A stretch of DNA of 64,000 bases. Origin: Henckelia pumila (Eukaryota > Streptophyta > Magnoliopsida > Lamiales > Gesneriaceae). The stretch lies in assembly GCF_033568475.1 (NCBI RefSeq), contig NC_133123.1:372001-436000 (forward strand), read 5' to 3'. Positions 34,874 to 46,318 of the stretch are shown here, in pieces (position 1 is the stretch's first letter; each line of letters opens with the position of its first letter). The translations under genes and the position numbers were made by a program. The notes under the pieces are model-generated. The model saw only the letters and a program-made list of their open reading frames with translations. It was not told where the DNA came from and ran no database searches.

Positions 34874-35905
34874 TTTAATAGCTAATCCAGTGACCCATGT
34901 GTTAGCTACTAACTAGAAGTTTGTTTCGAAGTTTGTTTCGCGTACGCTCGTTTATGTTTATGAATGTTGTTCCAAATTTCATTAGCATTATTGTACAAAA
35001 AGACTTGTCAACTCCTTATTAAAGGATATGTCTTATGCTTAAAAAAACACACACGCGATTTTAGAACCCGAATGTAGCAGATAATTTCATGTCTCATCCA
35101 ACAATTGAATTATATATAGTTGTCCCCTTGTCACAAGTCACGAGGGTTGGCGCGTTATATAAAAACTTAATGGGCCAAGATAAGCCCAAACATTCGGTTT
35201 TCTTTTTAAAGCAGACGTGTCACTCCGAAGGCCCATAACGACTTACGAACTCCCCTTGGCCCCTGGCCCCCTACATCTATGATCTACTCCCCCCAAGTCC
35301 TAATTGCATGCCCAGTGGGGTTTTATTATTATTTCTTTTAATAACCTTTTTCTTAATGAATATTTCATGTTTATGTTAGAACTTGTTACAATTTCTCAGC
35401 CAAGTGTGTGTGACAGTATTTGTATGTCATATCAATGGCTTATATTGTGACTCGACGCACTTTCATTCAATTATTCAAGGTCGAATTGTTAGACTCGATA
35501 TTCTTCATGTTCAAATTTTTGATCAAGTACTACTGGAAACTCTTCGACATTTAGATTAGATTTCACATGATGAATAAATGATTGGATACTGCGAAAATTC
35601 CGATTGAATATGCACAGACAGAAACCTCGTGGAGTTGTCTAAATTAACTACCAAATTTGAACACTGGGCTAGCTAGCTTCGGTATATAATTTTTCCTGTT
35701 TGGTGTTGAATTCTCATCCAATTCACTTTCCTCTTCATGGAAGTTGAGTTTGCGCATAATTTAACTTGCTTGGAGTTATTTTATAGTAATATTGCCTATT
35801 ATATATATTCATTTACTGCATATAACAAGTCAAACTTTTTTCTTAAAATTTTCTATATTATACTGGTTGACCAAAGTGCACATACACACACATATGATTT
35901 AATTA
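34874..35905. other. intergenic, no gene seen
   Basis: Unremarkable A+T-rich sequence. A 104-codon frame starting at 35737 overlaps the left end of the Harbinger-like element and has no family resemblance. Confidence 0.4.
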
Positions 35906-36645
35906 GGCCAACTCCAACCCTGAGCACCATTTTAGCGCAGAGAAAATCCTCCAACGGGGCGCCAAATTCTAAGCCATTTTGGCGCCCCCAACTGGTTTGC
36001 ACCAAATTTGGCGCAGGCGTGCATTCATTTTATTTTTTTTTATTTTTTTAATTACCTTTTATTTGTTTTTTAAATATTTAAATATTAATTAAATATTTTT
36101 TGTATTATTTTAATAACTAAATATTAGGGAAAAATATATATATAATTATTTAATATAATAAATAGTTAAATCAATTTTTATATATTAATTTGTATTAATA
36201 ATAGTTAATTTGTATTATCAATAAATTAATTCGTACCCATATTTATCAATTTTAATCATTTTCATAAATTAATTTATAGTTTGTATTATCTATAAATTAA
36301 TTTATATAATAATATTTAAATCATAAAATTAAAATTAATATATATATGTATTAACAATAAAATAAATTTTAATTAATAAAAATATTAATTATATAATTTG
36401 TCAAAATATTTATTAACGTTAAAATATTATTTTTTAAAAAAATATTAATTATATAATTTGTAAAAATATGTTGAATAAAAGTAATTAATATATATATGTG
36501 AAATAAAAGGAATATTTCGAGAATATTCTTTTTGGTGTAAGATTTGATGTAAATGAGTTAGAGATGGATGTTGTGTTTGGTGCAGAAATTGCACTATTTT
36601 AGTGCAAAACTTGCACCAAAATGGTGTTTGGGGTTGGAGATTACC
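35906..36645. mobile_element. PIF/Harbinger-like non-autonomous TIR element
   Basis: The ends are GGCCAACTCCAACCC on the left and, inverted, GGTAATCTCCAACCCC on the right. Both run on into a shared CACCATTTT block. A TTA triplet flanks each side (35903-35905, 36646-36648), the TWA target duplication typical of PIF/Harbinger. The interior is A+T-rich without a transposase frame. Near each end lie GCACCAAATTTGG / TTGCACCAAAATGG subrepeats. 740 bases. Confidence 0.75.
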
Positions 36646-36648
36646 TTA

Positions 36649-38236
36649 GGGCCTTCAATGCATGGGGTCTTAAATTAAATCAAGTTTTTTTTTTTATTTA
36701 AACCCCTAAGACCATTCGAGTGTGTTGGAGTCTCACTCTTATAACTGGACCAAGAGATGTTTGTCACTTAATTAAATCAAGTTTCTATTGTCGTGGTGTT
36801 GTAGTGATAAAAGTGTCATAATCGTGTTCCTAACAAAAAGTAAATCGCATTTCATTCCTATAATATCATCCAATTGGATAAACCATATTTTTAATTAAAA
36901 AAATTGATATATTTTAAAATTTTAATATAATATACATAATTAAATATAATTACTATAACTATTAGATAAGCGTCCACTATTTATTATCCTTTGAAGTGTG
37001 TTTTTAGATTAATATATTGATGAAACATTATTATAATTTAGATTTGCATTTAAAAAGATATAGAAGATGGTGATAATTTTATATGCTAGAATTCAATGCA
37101 TGCAATCATTCGCGTACACATATTCTTAACATACTTAAATGTTTGTTTTAAATCTTTTATATTTTTATTTTGAAATAAAATATTTAATTAAGTTATTGAT
37201 TATGATTAATTAACAACTTTTTATTAATGAAAGAAGATGTATTTTTGTTCATCCATTAAATTATCAGGTGTTACTATTATTTTAAGAGATTTGTGTATTA
37301 TTATGTAATTATTCATGTTATATATTCTAGCTATTATTATATACATATATTGCATATCTTGAAACTAGCTTGTTGAAAGTACATATAACTTACTTTTATG
37401 TACAAGAAAAAAAATGTATACTTTACCTATATATATAACAAAAATGAAATATCATTTTAAAAAATAAATTAAATTAATTAAATATAAGTCGATAAAGAAA
37501 TCCAGCTATAGCACGTGGCTTGTGGGTCTTGGGCTATATATGTATACAGACCGAACAATTCATAAGAAAAATTATCAAAGCTTTTGCATGTATTGTGGGA
37601 ATGGATATTCTTCTTTTTAAGCTACAACGTGACATGTTGTACACGAAAATTGTTACCAAACAAATTAAACAAAGGAAAACTTTGTTAAAGTATATTTTTA
37701 ACTATATATATATATATATCGGATTAGCCTCAAACAATATTTTAAAGGAACTAATTACCTCCGTCTCATAAAACTAGAATCAATTAATATAATTATATTG
37801 CCTCGCCAAAATTCCAATTGACTAGGATTTATTAATTAACTTCAACCAAATTAAGATTAGCAATAAGAACATTGTACGTAACACATGTTCAAATTTTTAA
37901 ATGTAAAACTATTGATTTATAAGATAATAGAGAACTATTGAAAAAAAGATTGCACGAAGAAAAAATATTGTGCTAATTTTTAAGTAATGTACGTAAAACG
38001 TTAAATGAAGAGAAATTTCGAAAAAAACAAACGTCGGAGCTTTTAGAATTGCTTGCTCGATCGTTCATTAATATGATCAGTTAATAGTTTTGCGAGGATA
38101 TAATCTTAATTTACAATTTATGAAAATCTTATAATATTGAAGAAAAGGAAAAAGAAAATGAAAAAATTGTATGAAATATATATATATATATATAATTACT
38201 TCCCCAAATGAATATATATAAAAAGGAAAATCAAAG
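36649..38236. other. intergenic, no gene seen
   Basis: A+T-rich with short TA runs (for example about 37705-37720 and 38179-38194). An 83-codon frame at 37520 is low-complexity and unsupported. Confidence 0.4.
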
Positions 38237-38635
38237 TCATGTTTCAAGAAATCCAGTCTTCCTCAGAATCGAATTCCGAACCTCACTCAAATCCCTTCCC
38301 TTGAGAGTCCTCCCGTTTCCAGTACAGACGGAAAACGCCATCATCTTCCCGGCCACGCGCCGCCCTATGATGATGTGCGGCGGCACCATTTCGCCGTCGT
38401 CGCCGTCGTCCACGGCGTAACCGAACCAAGCATTCCTTGGAATGTTAACCGGGACCGAGCAATTCTTCTCCCTCATCAGCTTCATCTTTTTCCTCATCCC
38501 TTTGCTACAATCGACAGAATTATTCAAATATGCCGCAGATGCAGGATTAATATTATTACATTCTTCATGTACGCCAAGATTTTCTTGAAACATAACTTCA
38601 GATTCCTGAAACTCTTCTGCCATGGAAACAGACAC
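38237..38635 (-). CDS. senescence regulator S40 family protein
   Basis: Intronless, 132 residues from the first ATG, or 128 from the second at 38623 (MAEEFQESEV), which matches the usual start of relatives and is probably the true one. The C-terminal half is the S40 domain: IPRNAWFGYAVDD (65-77), MVPPHIIIGRR (83-93), then SVCTGNGRTLKGRDLSEVRN (102-121) and KTGFLE near the end. A Lys/Arg-rich patch at 46-55 (GMRKKMK) may be a nuclear signal. Known relatives (AtS40-3, barley S40) are nuclear or cytosolic proteins induced in senescence and stress, with no known enzyme activity. Upstream on the minus strand lie a TTCC tetranucleotide run and a TA stretch (about 38676-38737). Confidence 0.88.
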   Translation of the reverse strand: MSVSMAEEFQESEVMFQENLGVHEECNNINPASAAYLNNSVDCSKGMRKKMKLMREKNCSVPVNIPRNAWFGYAVDDGDDGEMVPPHIIIGRRVAGKMMAFSVCTGNGRTLKGRDLSEVRNSILRKTGFLET

Positions 38636-38697
38636 AAATTAAGGTACGTTGTATCAATATAAGCAATGGAAAAGTTATATATATATATATGGAGAAG

Positions 38698-38737
38698 GAA
38701 GGAAGGAAGGAAGGAAGGAAAGAATGAATGAATGTAA
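38698..38737. repeat. (GGAA)n microsatellite upstream of the S40 gene
   Basis: GGAAGGAAGGAA repeated, then GAATGAATGAATG. It lies 60-100 bases upstream of the S40 start codon and so is probably in its 5' UTR or core promoter. Confidence 0.8.
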
Positions 38738-38759
38738 AATCGTAGAGAGTACACTTCGA

Positions 38760-40890
38760 GCTTAACTATTTCGGGGAATTAATATATAGAGTCACTGTAT
38801 TAAGTATAAGCGTTTGAGTGCGGCCCCCTCTAACTATACAATTTTTTTTAAAAAATAATTTTATTACAATAATAATATTTGTATTATCTATTACTATTTA
38901 TGATTCCTAATAATCAGTCGTGAAACCAAACAAAAAGCTGTTACTTGCAATTCACGGCTTCTGTTGACATCTTCTTCCTTCTTTTTCTTTTTCTTTTTTT
39001 TTTTTCGTTTGACAATTGTGTGTTTATACAAATGGCAGGTTTAGAAAATTATGATGTCGTCACCTTAATTTTAGGTCTTAGGGTTACTTTTTTTTAATAG
39101 TATATTATTATTATTACTCTATACTTTATAACTTCATCAATATATATTCAATCTAAACAATATTCAATGTATATATTGATTAATCTCTTTAAATTATTGA
39201 ATTTAATGTAAATCGGTTTGAACATATCACAAAATTATACATTGAAGTATATAGGTATTTGAAATTAATGTATGGTAGGTTAATTGAACATTAATTAACA
39301 TCTCAACATAATTTATTTGTATTTACACAATTTCAAACCCCACAAGTACATTTTTAATTTAAGTTTCTTACATATTATATTTATATACGCGTATTTTTTC
39401 AATATATATACATATATATTTGCATAAGACAATTTAAAAATTGATAGTCTTTCTTAAACACCTTCAAATATTTCGACAGTTTTCATTCATCCGTTTCCTA
39501 GCGAGTAATTGTGTTCAACACAAAAAATTTTATGAGACGATCTCATATAATTATTTTGTGATATATATACATCTTCTATATGCGTATCTGAATCTCCTGT
39601 AATTTTTTGAAACCTCTCAACTTTTTATAGTCATGACTTCATGAGCTGTAATTAATTTAATTTGTCGTCATATATATTTCCATTAATTCGTATTTTACAC
39701 TCAAAACACTAGTCGATGATTAATACACTTACGTGCCTATAAAAGCTTGCATTAATTACCTGCCTGTGTTTGCGTACAAGTCTCATTTTTTTAAAAAAAA
39801 AAAAAAATTTTATAGCTACGGATAAAGAAAATTTGAATACATTTACTTGTGGTTGATTCAATCTAGATTATGATTTATCTCACGTAATGATTCACGGCAT
39901 ACATATCTTTAAATTCTCAACATATTGATAACGAAATAAATAAATGTAACCTCAACTTGATAAGTTACTGTCGACGAATTAAATCGCGAGTTAGTTTTAT
40001 TTATTTTGTCAATTAATGAATTTACAAGCGGAATAGTCGTCTAAAGCTACAAGTGCCTATATATATGCGTGGGATCATCTAATGAGTTGAAAACGAACAA
40101 AACCATATAGTTCTTAATTATTGGTGTGTGGGGACCTAATAAATTTGAAAATTGGGTTTAAATAAATTCATGTGGACTTGATTTGAGGATGCGGCATTTT
40201 CTACGATTTGGTGTTTATTTAATTAGGTGGGGGTGGTGGATAGATATCATATGCTTGTATTTATAATGGTTTATTTATCCACGACTACATATTCCTACAA
40301 ATACGCAAAAATACAACTTTTTCCTGTTACGTGTATTGTTTGTAGAAATTTAATAATTATAAAAGTATTATATAGTGGTCGGAGTTAAATTACCTCATAA
40401 ATAACACACATAATATTATAAATAATTAAGGAGTTATAACATTATATTTTAGTTATTTATTTTTGGGAACAATGATATATTTTGGTATTTCAAAATCTGA
40501 ATGGTATGTAATATTTACTTTTCATCTCATTAACTTTATATAAATTTCTTTTAAGCAATCATAATTGTTTGTATTCTCTTATCCTATGATAAGTGACAAG
40601 CCTGTATAGGGACCGAAGAAAACGGTGTCAACTTCGTTAGCAAATACGTGTCTCGTGTGCAAGAAACGTGCGGCGCTAGACACTGTTATAAATAATTAAC
40701 GTAATACAAGAAACAAAAAATTCCAATACAAATTGCGATTATAATAATAATATTGTATATAAAATATTATTATTAATTGTGTAAAAAAATGGAAGTAGGA
40801 TATTGGGTAAGAGAATCGATTAATGATTAAAATTTAAAAATATTTTGAATGAAATTATTGCAATTATAAAAATAAAATAATATGATTAGG
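38760..40890. other. intergenic, no gene seen
   Basis: Strongly A+T-rich, with poly-T/poly-A runs near 38990 and 39793. No frame above background. Confidence 0.4.
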
Positions 40891-40892
40891 GT

Positions 40893-41038
40893 AATCGCAA
40901 CCGGCCGGGGCGATGCGAAGCTGTCATCTGGCTGATGATTAGATACCAGCCGTAGATTTGAAGGGATCGGCAGCCGTAATCTTCTTATCCGGGCTTTCAG
41001 ACAACGTTTCTGTCGCCGTTTGTTTTCTTGTGGTAAGC
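40893..41038. other. isolated GC-rich island, unexplained
   Basis: About 145 bases rich in C+G (ATCGCAACCGGCCGGGGCG ... GTTTCTGTCGCCGTTTG) within several kilobases of A+T-rich sequence, ending in CTTGTG|GTAAGC, a good donor-like site. It could be a first exon/5' UTR of an unannotated transcript, a gene relic or a transposon piece. No reading frame of useful length is seen. Confidence 0.3.
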
Positions 41039-41198
41039 AACTTTTTCCTTTTTTATAAATATCAAGGGATTACGTACACTTCATAATTTATGTAGATACT
41101 ATTGATTGAATCTTTTTTTTTTTTTAGATACATTTTACACACGAATAATTTATATAATTGGCAATTTAATTCAGTCATAACTCTTCAAAATTACTTTA

Positions 41199-41202
<4 letters not shown>

Positions 41203-41233
<31 letters not shown>
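41203..41233. repeat. (GT)n microsatellite
   Basis: About 15 perfect GT units. Confidence 0.95.
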
Positions 41234-41234
<1 letters not shown>

Positions 41235-42302
41235 TATACGGCAGATATGTGAAATATATAAATCTTTGAATGATATTAATAAGGCCTTGATTTTTTTCTT
41301 GTTAAATATATATGTTTATCTATCATATTAACATTTTCTTATAGCATCTTTCAGTACCAAAATTAATGTTACAAGGACGTCAGTAAACGTTCTTAGCTAA
41401 TTGATACCAAAATGTTTTTTTTCACATTATTTGGTCCTATATACTATAGGTGAATTTATATTTTCAGTTATGTAACATTCATGTTTCATTTTTTGTTTTG
41501 TTACGATGAATTTTCATTTATAATCATGTAACTTATATTTTTTAAATTTTTTATTTTTTAACTTGAATGTTATTTTCATATTTGATCTATTTTTATCGAA
41601 TTCTATCATATTATCAATCATATAATAAATAAGAATGAAAATGAAAACAAATACAAATACAAATCAAAATATCAAAAATAAAACAACATAGACTACATAG
41701 TACAATTCGAGAGTTGTTTCAAAAAAAAAAAAAAGTACAATTCGAGAGAAGAAAGGATATTGGTTAGCTATTGGATAGACACGACTTGACGTGAATTTTT
41801 GCTTTTTGAAGAAAATGACAACCAATTATAAAGTCTTACAAGGGTCATTTTCTTCTAGTTATAAATAACGACACTAGCCTAGTCTCACCTAATTTAATTT
41901 ATCGTAATTGATAATATTTTTTTTCTTTGTTCATCCATGCTAGAAACAGAAATATTTGCATGATCGAAATGTAAAATTAATAAAATATTTTACGTATATT
42001 ATTTTTTAAAAAAGCAATAAATTTGGAGAATTATATATTTCAGAAAATTAAAGTTTTGGTGTGAAAAGAACGAGGGATACCACATCAAACTTATAATTGA
42101 CTTACAATTAGGGCTATAAACGAGCCGAATTATAGAAAAATTTTAGGGTTCGAGTTCGAGCTTGAGTTCTAATTGAGATATTCGAAGTTCGGCTCGAAGC
42201 TCGAAATTTTTTTATTTTCGGCTCGAGTTCGATTCGATAGAGAGTTCGAGTTCGAGTTCGCGTTCGGTTCGAATATATTATATAATATTTATATAATATT
42301 AT

Positions 42303-43110
42303 TGTTGAAAAAATTGTTTGACAATTGTTGTTGGAATAAAGGTGGTGAATGCGACATTGATGCTCATAGTCATACATTGGTAAAATGTGGCAATAAATGT
42401 CTACATATATAGCCTAAATTGAGACAATGGGTTGGGGTCCCAAGGGGTACCCATGTTTGTTAAAGGGAGCGGACCTAGACTATGCTAAGTTAGAACCATT
42501 AGCCACACGTGCGCGCGCTCCGCCGCCGCCGTCCGACCGGCCGGCTCGGCACGTTACGGACATGGGCTGGGCTTTAACATGATATAACTTTTTTGGACAA
42601 AAATCAATTAAATATTTTATTTTTGCTTCCGAATCAGTGCAACCATTCAGCCCGAAACAGTGCAACTTTTCACAAACGGACGCGACCTTTTGGTCCGAAC
42701 CAGTGCGTCATTTCGGCTGAACGGGTGCGTCTCTTCAGACCGAACCATTGCGTCTCCTCGGCCATGTGTGCAGTGAAGCGGTGCGACTGTTCGAGGCAGC
42801 CTTCCAACATCTATAAATAGACCTCATCTGCATTCATACCAACTCGCTCATTTCTGATTCTCTTCTTTCCTCTTGCATACTCATACTTCTGAGTTTAGAG
42901 TCTGAGTTTCTAAAACACTTTGAAGTGTTCGAAGTGCTTCGGTTTTGTAGTGCTACTAATCGAAGTTGGAGATAGCGTTTTATCTTGGGAGACACTTTGA
43001 TCAACCCGTAAGCACCTAGGCGGGCAAATTTGTCTTAAAGATAGAGAGTCAAACTCTCGGCCCGCTATCGTCTCTGTTGTTGCGTGCATGCTGTTGAAAA
43101 GTTCGTAACA
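42303..43110 (+). repeat. 5' LTR of the nested copia
   Basis: 808 bases, TGTTG...TAACA. Contains the core-promoter-like CTATAAATAG at about 42810. Differs from the 3' LTR by about 25-30 substitutions and three small indels. Confidence 0.9.
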
Positions 43111-44864
43111 AGTTTAAGACAAATTTTGTTGTTATCATGGCTGCTGTTCCACCGACTCCAGTTACGCCAACCCCACCACCACCCCCTGTCACGTCGCCGC
43201 CTGTTACATCGGTTGTTGTCACGGCCCCTGCTGCTTCTAATGCGCATGCCGAGAGACCTGAGAAGTTCTTCGGTACTAACTTCAAGACATGGCAGCAGAA
43301 GATGTTGTTTTACCTCACTACACTTCATCTTGCGAGGTTTTTGAAGGAAGTGGTTGCTGTTCCAGCACCAAATGCTGACACACAAGCAAGATCTGCTTTC
43401 GATGCATGGTCTCACAGCGAATTTTTGTGCCGGAACTATATACTGAATGGGTTGGATAATACGCTGTACAGCGTATACTCTACAACCAAGACTGCCAAGG
43501 AACTGTGGGAATCCTTGGAGAAGAAATATAAGACCGAGGATGCTGGCACAAAGAAATTTGTAGTCGGAAAGTTTCTTGAGTTCAAAATGGTTGATACCAA
43601 GATGGTGATTAGCCAAGTTCAAGAGTTTCAAATCATCCTCCATGACATAATGGCTGAAGGGATGATGATCAGTGAATCTTTCCAAGTTGCTGCGCTGATT
43701 GAAAAGCTACCACCTTTATGGAAAGAATTCAAAAATTATTTGAAGCATAAACGCAAGGAAATGGGGCTCGAGGACTTGATTGTCAGACTGCGAATTGAGG
43801 AAGACAATCGCAAAGCGGAGATCAAAACTGGTACGATGCCGATGGAAGCAAAGACAAACTTGGTGGAGCCAAACGCTACGAAGAAAAGAAAACATTTTGG
43901 GAAAGATGTGAAGCAAGGGAAGAACAAGAAATGGAAAGGAACATGTTGGAACTGTGGGAAGACGAACCACAAGGCCAAGGATTGTCGCTTACCAAAGAAG
44001 GACAATCAGTATCGATCAAATGTTGTTCAACACAAATCTGTGCCTATTGACTTGTCTGAAATAGATCTGTCAGCAATAGTCTTCGAGGCTAACATGGTTG
44101 ATCATCCTAGAGAATGGTATATCGACACTGGAGCAACACGACATGTTTGTGCTGACAAGGAGTTATTCTCGAAGTATACTCATATAAGTGGAAGACAACT
44201 CTATATGGGTAATAATGCAACTTCCAACATCGTTGGTTTAGGAAAAGTGATGATCAAGATGACTTCGGGAAAGGAGCTTACTCTCATCGATGTCCTCCAT
44301 GTTCCGGACATAAGAAAGAATCTTGTATCGGCATCTAGACTGGTCAAGGCCGGATTTAGAATAGTTTTTGAAGTCGGCAAAGTTGTAATCATGAAAAATG
44401 GACAGTTCCTAGGAAAAGGATATATAGAAAAGGGACTGTTCAAGATGAATGTAATGACTGTACTTCGCGAGTTTGAAAATAATAAAGTTAAAGCTTTGAA
44501 TTATTTGGTTGAATGTTCTAATTTATGGCATACTAGATTAGGACATGTAAACTTCAACACTTTGAGAAAACTCGGAAAATTAAATTTTATTCCAAAGAAT
44601 AAGATTGATTCAAACTACAAATGTGAAGTATGTGTTGAAGCTAAATTAACTAAAGTACCTTTTCACAAAGTGAAAAGAAGTACGATACCTCTAGAACTAA
44701 TTCACACTGATATTTGTGATTTAAAGTTTGTACAAACTAGAGGTGGGAAAAAGTACTTTATTACATTCATTGATGATTGCACTAGATTCTGTTATGTGTT
44801 TCTGTTGAGAAGCAAAGATGAAGCTCTAGAAGTTTTTAAAACTTATAAAAATGAAGTTGAAAAT

Positions 44865-46318
44865 TGTAGTAACCCAGATACCATTTTAAGATAATAATAT
44901 GTTAAACATGATTAAGGGTTGGTATTTAACCAATTTCGGAGTGTTATTGGACTTCAGAAGTAAAATTTGGGCTTTTTAATTTTGGGCCGGATAGTAAGCT
45001 CCGATCCCAGATAGTAAGCTCCGATCCTGGATAGTAAGCTCCGATCGGAACGGAAGCTCCGATCCTGGAACGGAAGTTCCGATCCCCAGCTGCCAGAAAT
45101 GATCGATGACTCAGTCGCGAGTTTTGACAAGTGTCGATCATAGAGCAGATCGGAAGCTCCGATCGTAGATCGGAAGTTCCGATCCTGGCATGGCAGACAT
45201 GCACGCAATGAGCTGGATCGGAAGCTCCGATTCCGAAATCGGAAGTTCCGATCCTGGCCGAGAAATTTGGCTATAAATAGGGCCGTTCAGAGTTCATTTT
45301 CAATTACGAATTCTCGAGTTTCCTTCTTCAGTTATATAGTGTGAGATATACACTTGAGGGCCCTATCGGTTATAATCGAAGTTCTGGAATAACCAAGTTG
45401 TGGTTATAGTCATCCGGGACTAGCGTTTTCAAAGGGCTTACTTCGGACGAAGGTATGGTCCGGAAATAGATTTAAGTTTTGGGAGTACTTATTAGCTTAG
45501 TTAAGGCTTATAGAATTTATGTAGTGATACGGTGAACTTTTGAATATAGGCTTGGAACCTAGGATCCTACTATACTTGAACTAGCCTAGAGGTACTTACA
45601 CATTGACTGAGATTGCCAGCGAGTATACATGTTTATATGTTGCATTTATTTGGCATTATTATATGGCATGATGTATGATTTACCGTTTTCTATACTCATA
45701 TGTCATGTGCATATACACGTTGAGCCTATACCTTGTTATACCTGATTATAGAGCCGCTCAGCTCTATACTCGATAGTCTGTCACTGAGAGTATCGCGACG
45801 GTGGGGGCATTTATGTCTGTCTACTCTGGTGTACTAGACGAGTGTGGTTGCACCCAGAGGTTGATCCGTGCGGTGGCAGCACTCATGTGGCACCGGTTCT
45901 GAGCATGACTTTTCAGATGACCCTGTACCAGTCATCATGTTGCATGCATTATATACATATGTTTACTCATGTCTATGTACTGGGCGTTAGCGCTCACGTC
46001 CTAGTTGTTATCTTGGACACCCTATTCCATGGGGCAGGTCGCAGGATGGACGGAGCTGGTAGTTCAAGGCAGGACTAGGGAGCAGGAGCTTTGAAAGTTT
46101 TTTATACAGCATGATTTATTAGATGTATAATGTTTACTTTTAAGAATTTCGATATGGTTGTATCACTACAGATTTAAGCCTGGATTATATTACTAAGCTG
46201 ATATGTAAATTATGGTTAAGTTTCCGCACGTTTTTACTCTGTAAGTATTTTGCTGTATTAAGTTTAATGCATGCTATTAGTTGCCAGTTAGTAGATGATT
46301 CCATGCAGGGTCACTACA
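44865..46318 (+). mobile_element. solo LTR (gypsy-type) inside the copia integrase region
   Basis: 1454 bases, opening TGTAGTAACC and closing GGTCACTACA, so TGTAGT/ACTACA are exact inverted ends. It is flanked by the 5-base target duplication AAAAT (44860-44864, 46319-46323). No internal region remains, the usual result of LTR-LTR recombination. It carries an array of GATCGGA-AGC-TCCGATC palindromes (about 44990-45255) just before a TATA-like CTATAAATAGG (about 45271). The sequence style resembles LTR traces at 21860-22990. Confidence 0.88.
44996..45258 (+). repeat. palindromic motif array in the solo LTR
   Basis: About ten variants of GGAAGCTCCGATC, GGAAGTTCCGATC and GTAAGCTCCGATC, many framed as GATCGGAAGCTCCGATC. 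Spacing is irregular, about 15-30 bases. The block lies in the U3-like part immediately upstream of the LTR's TATA-like box. Confidence 0.75.

Noticed and set aside
35737-36051. 104-codon plus-strand frame
   Set aside because: Runs from intergenic sequence into the left end of the Harbinger-like element and has no family resemblance.
43065-43685. 206-codon minus-strand frame
   Set aside because: Antisense shadow of the copia gag region.
44996-45258. Regularly repeated short palindromes considered as a CRISPR-like array
   Set aside because: Repeat length and spacing vary, the spacers are not of fixed size, and the block lies inside a plant LTR.
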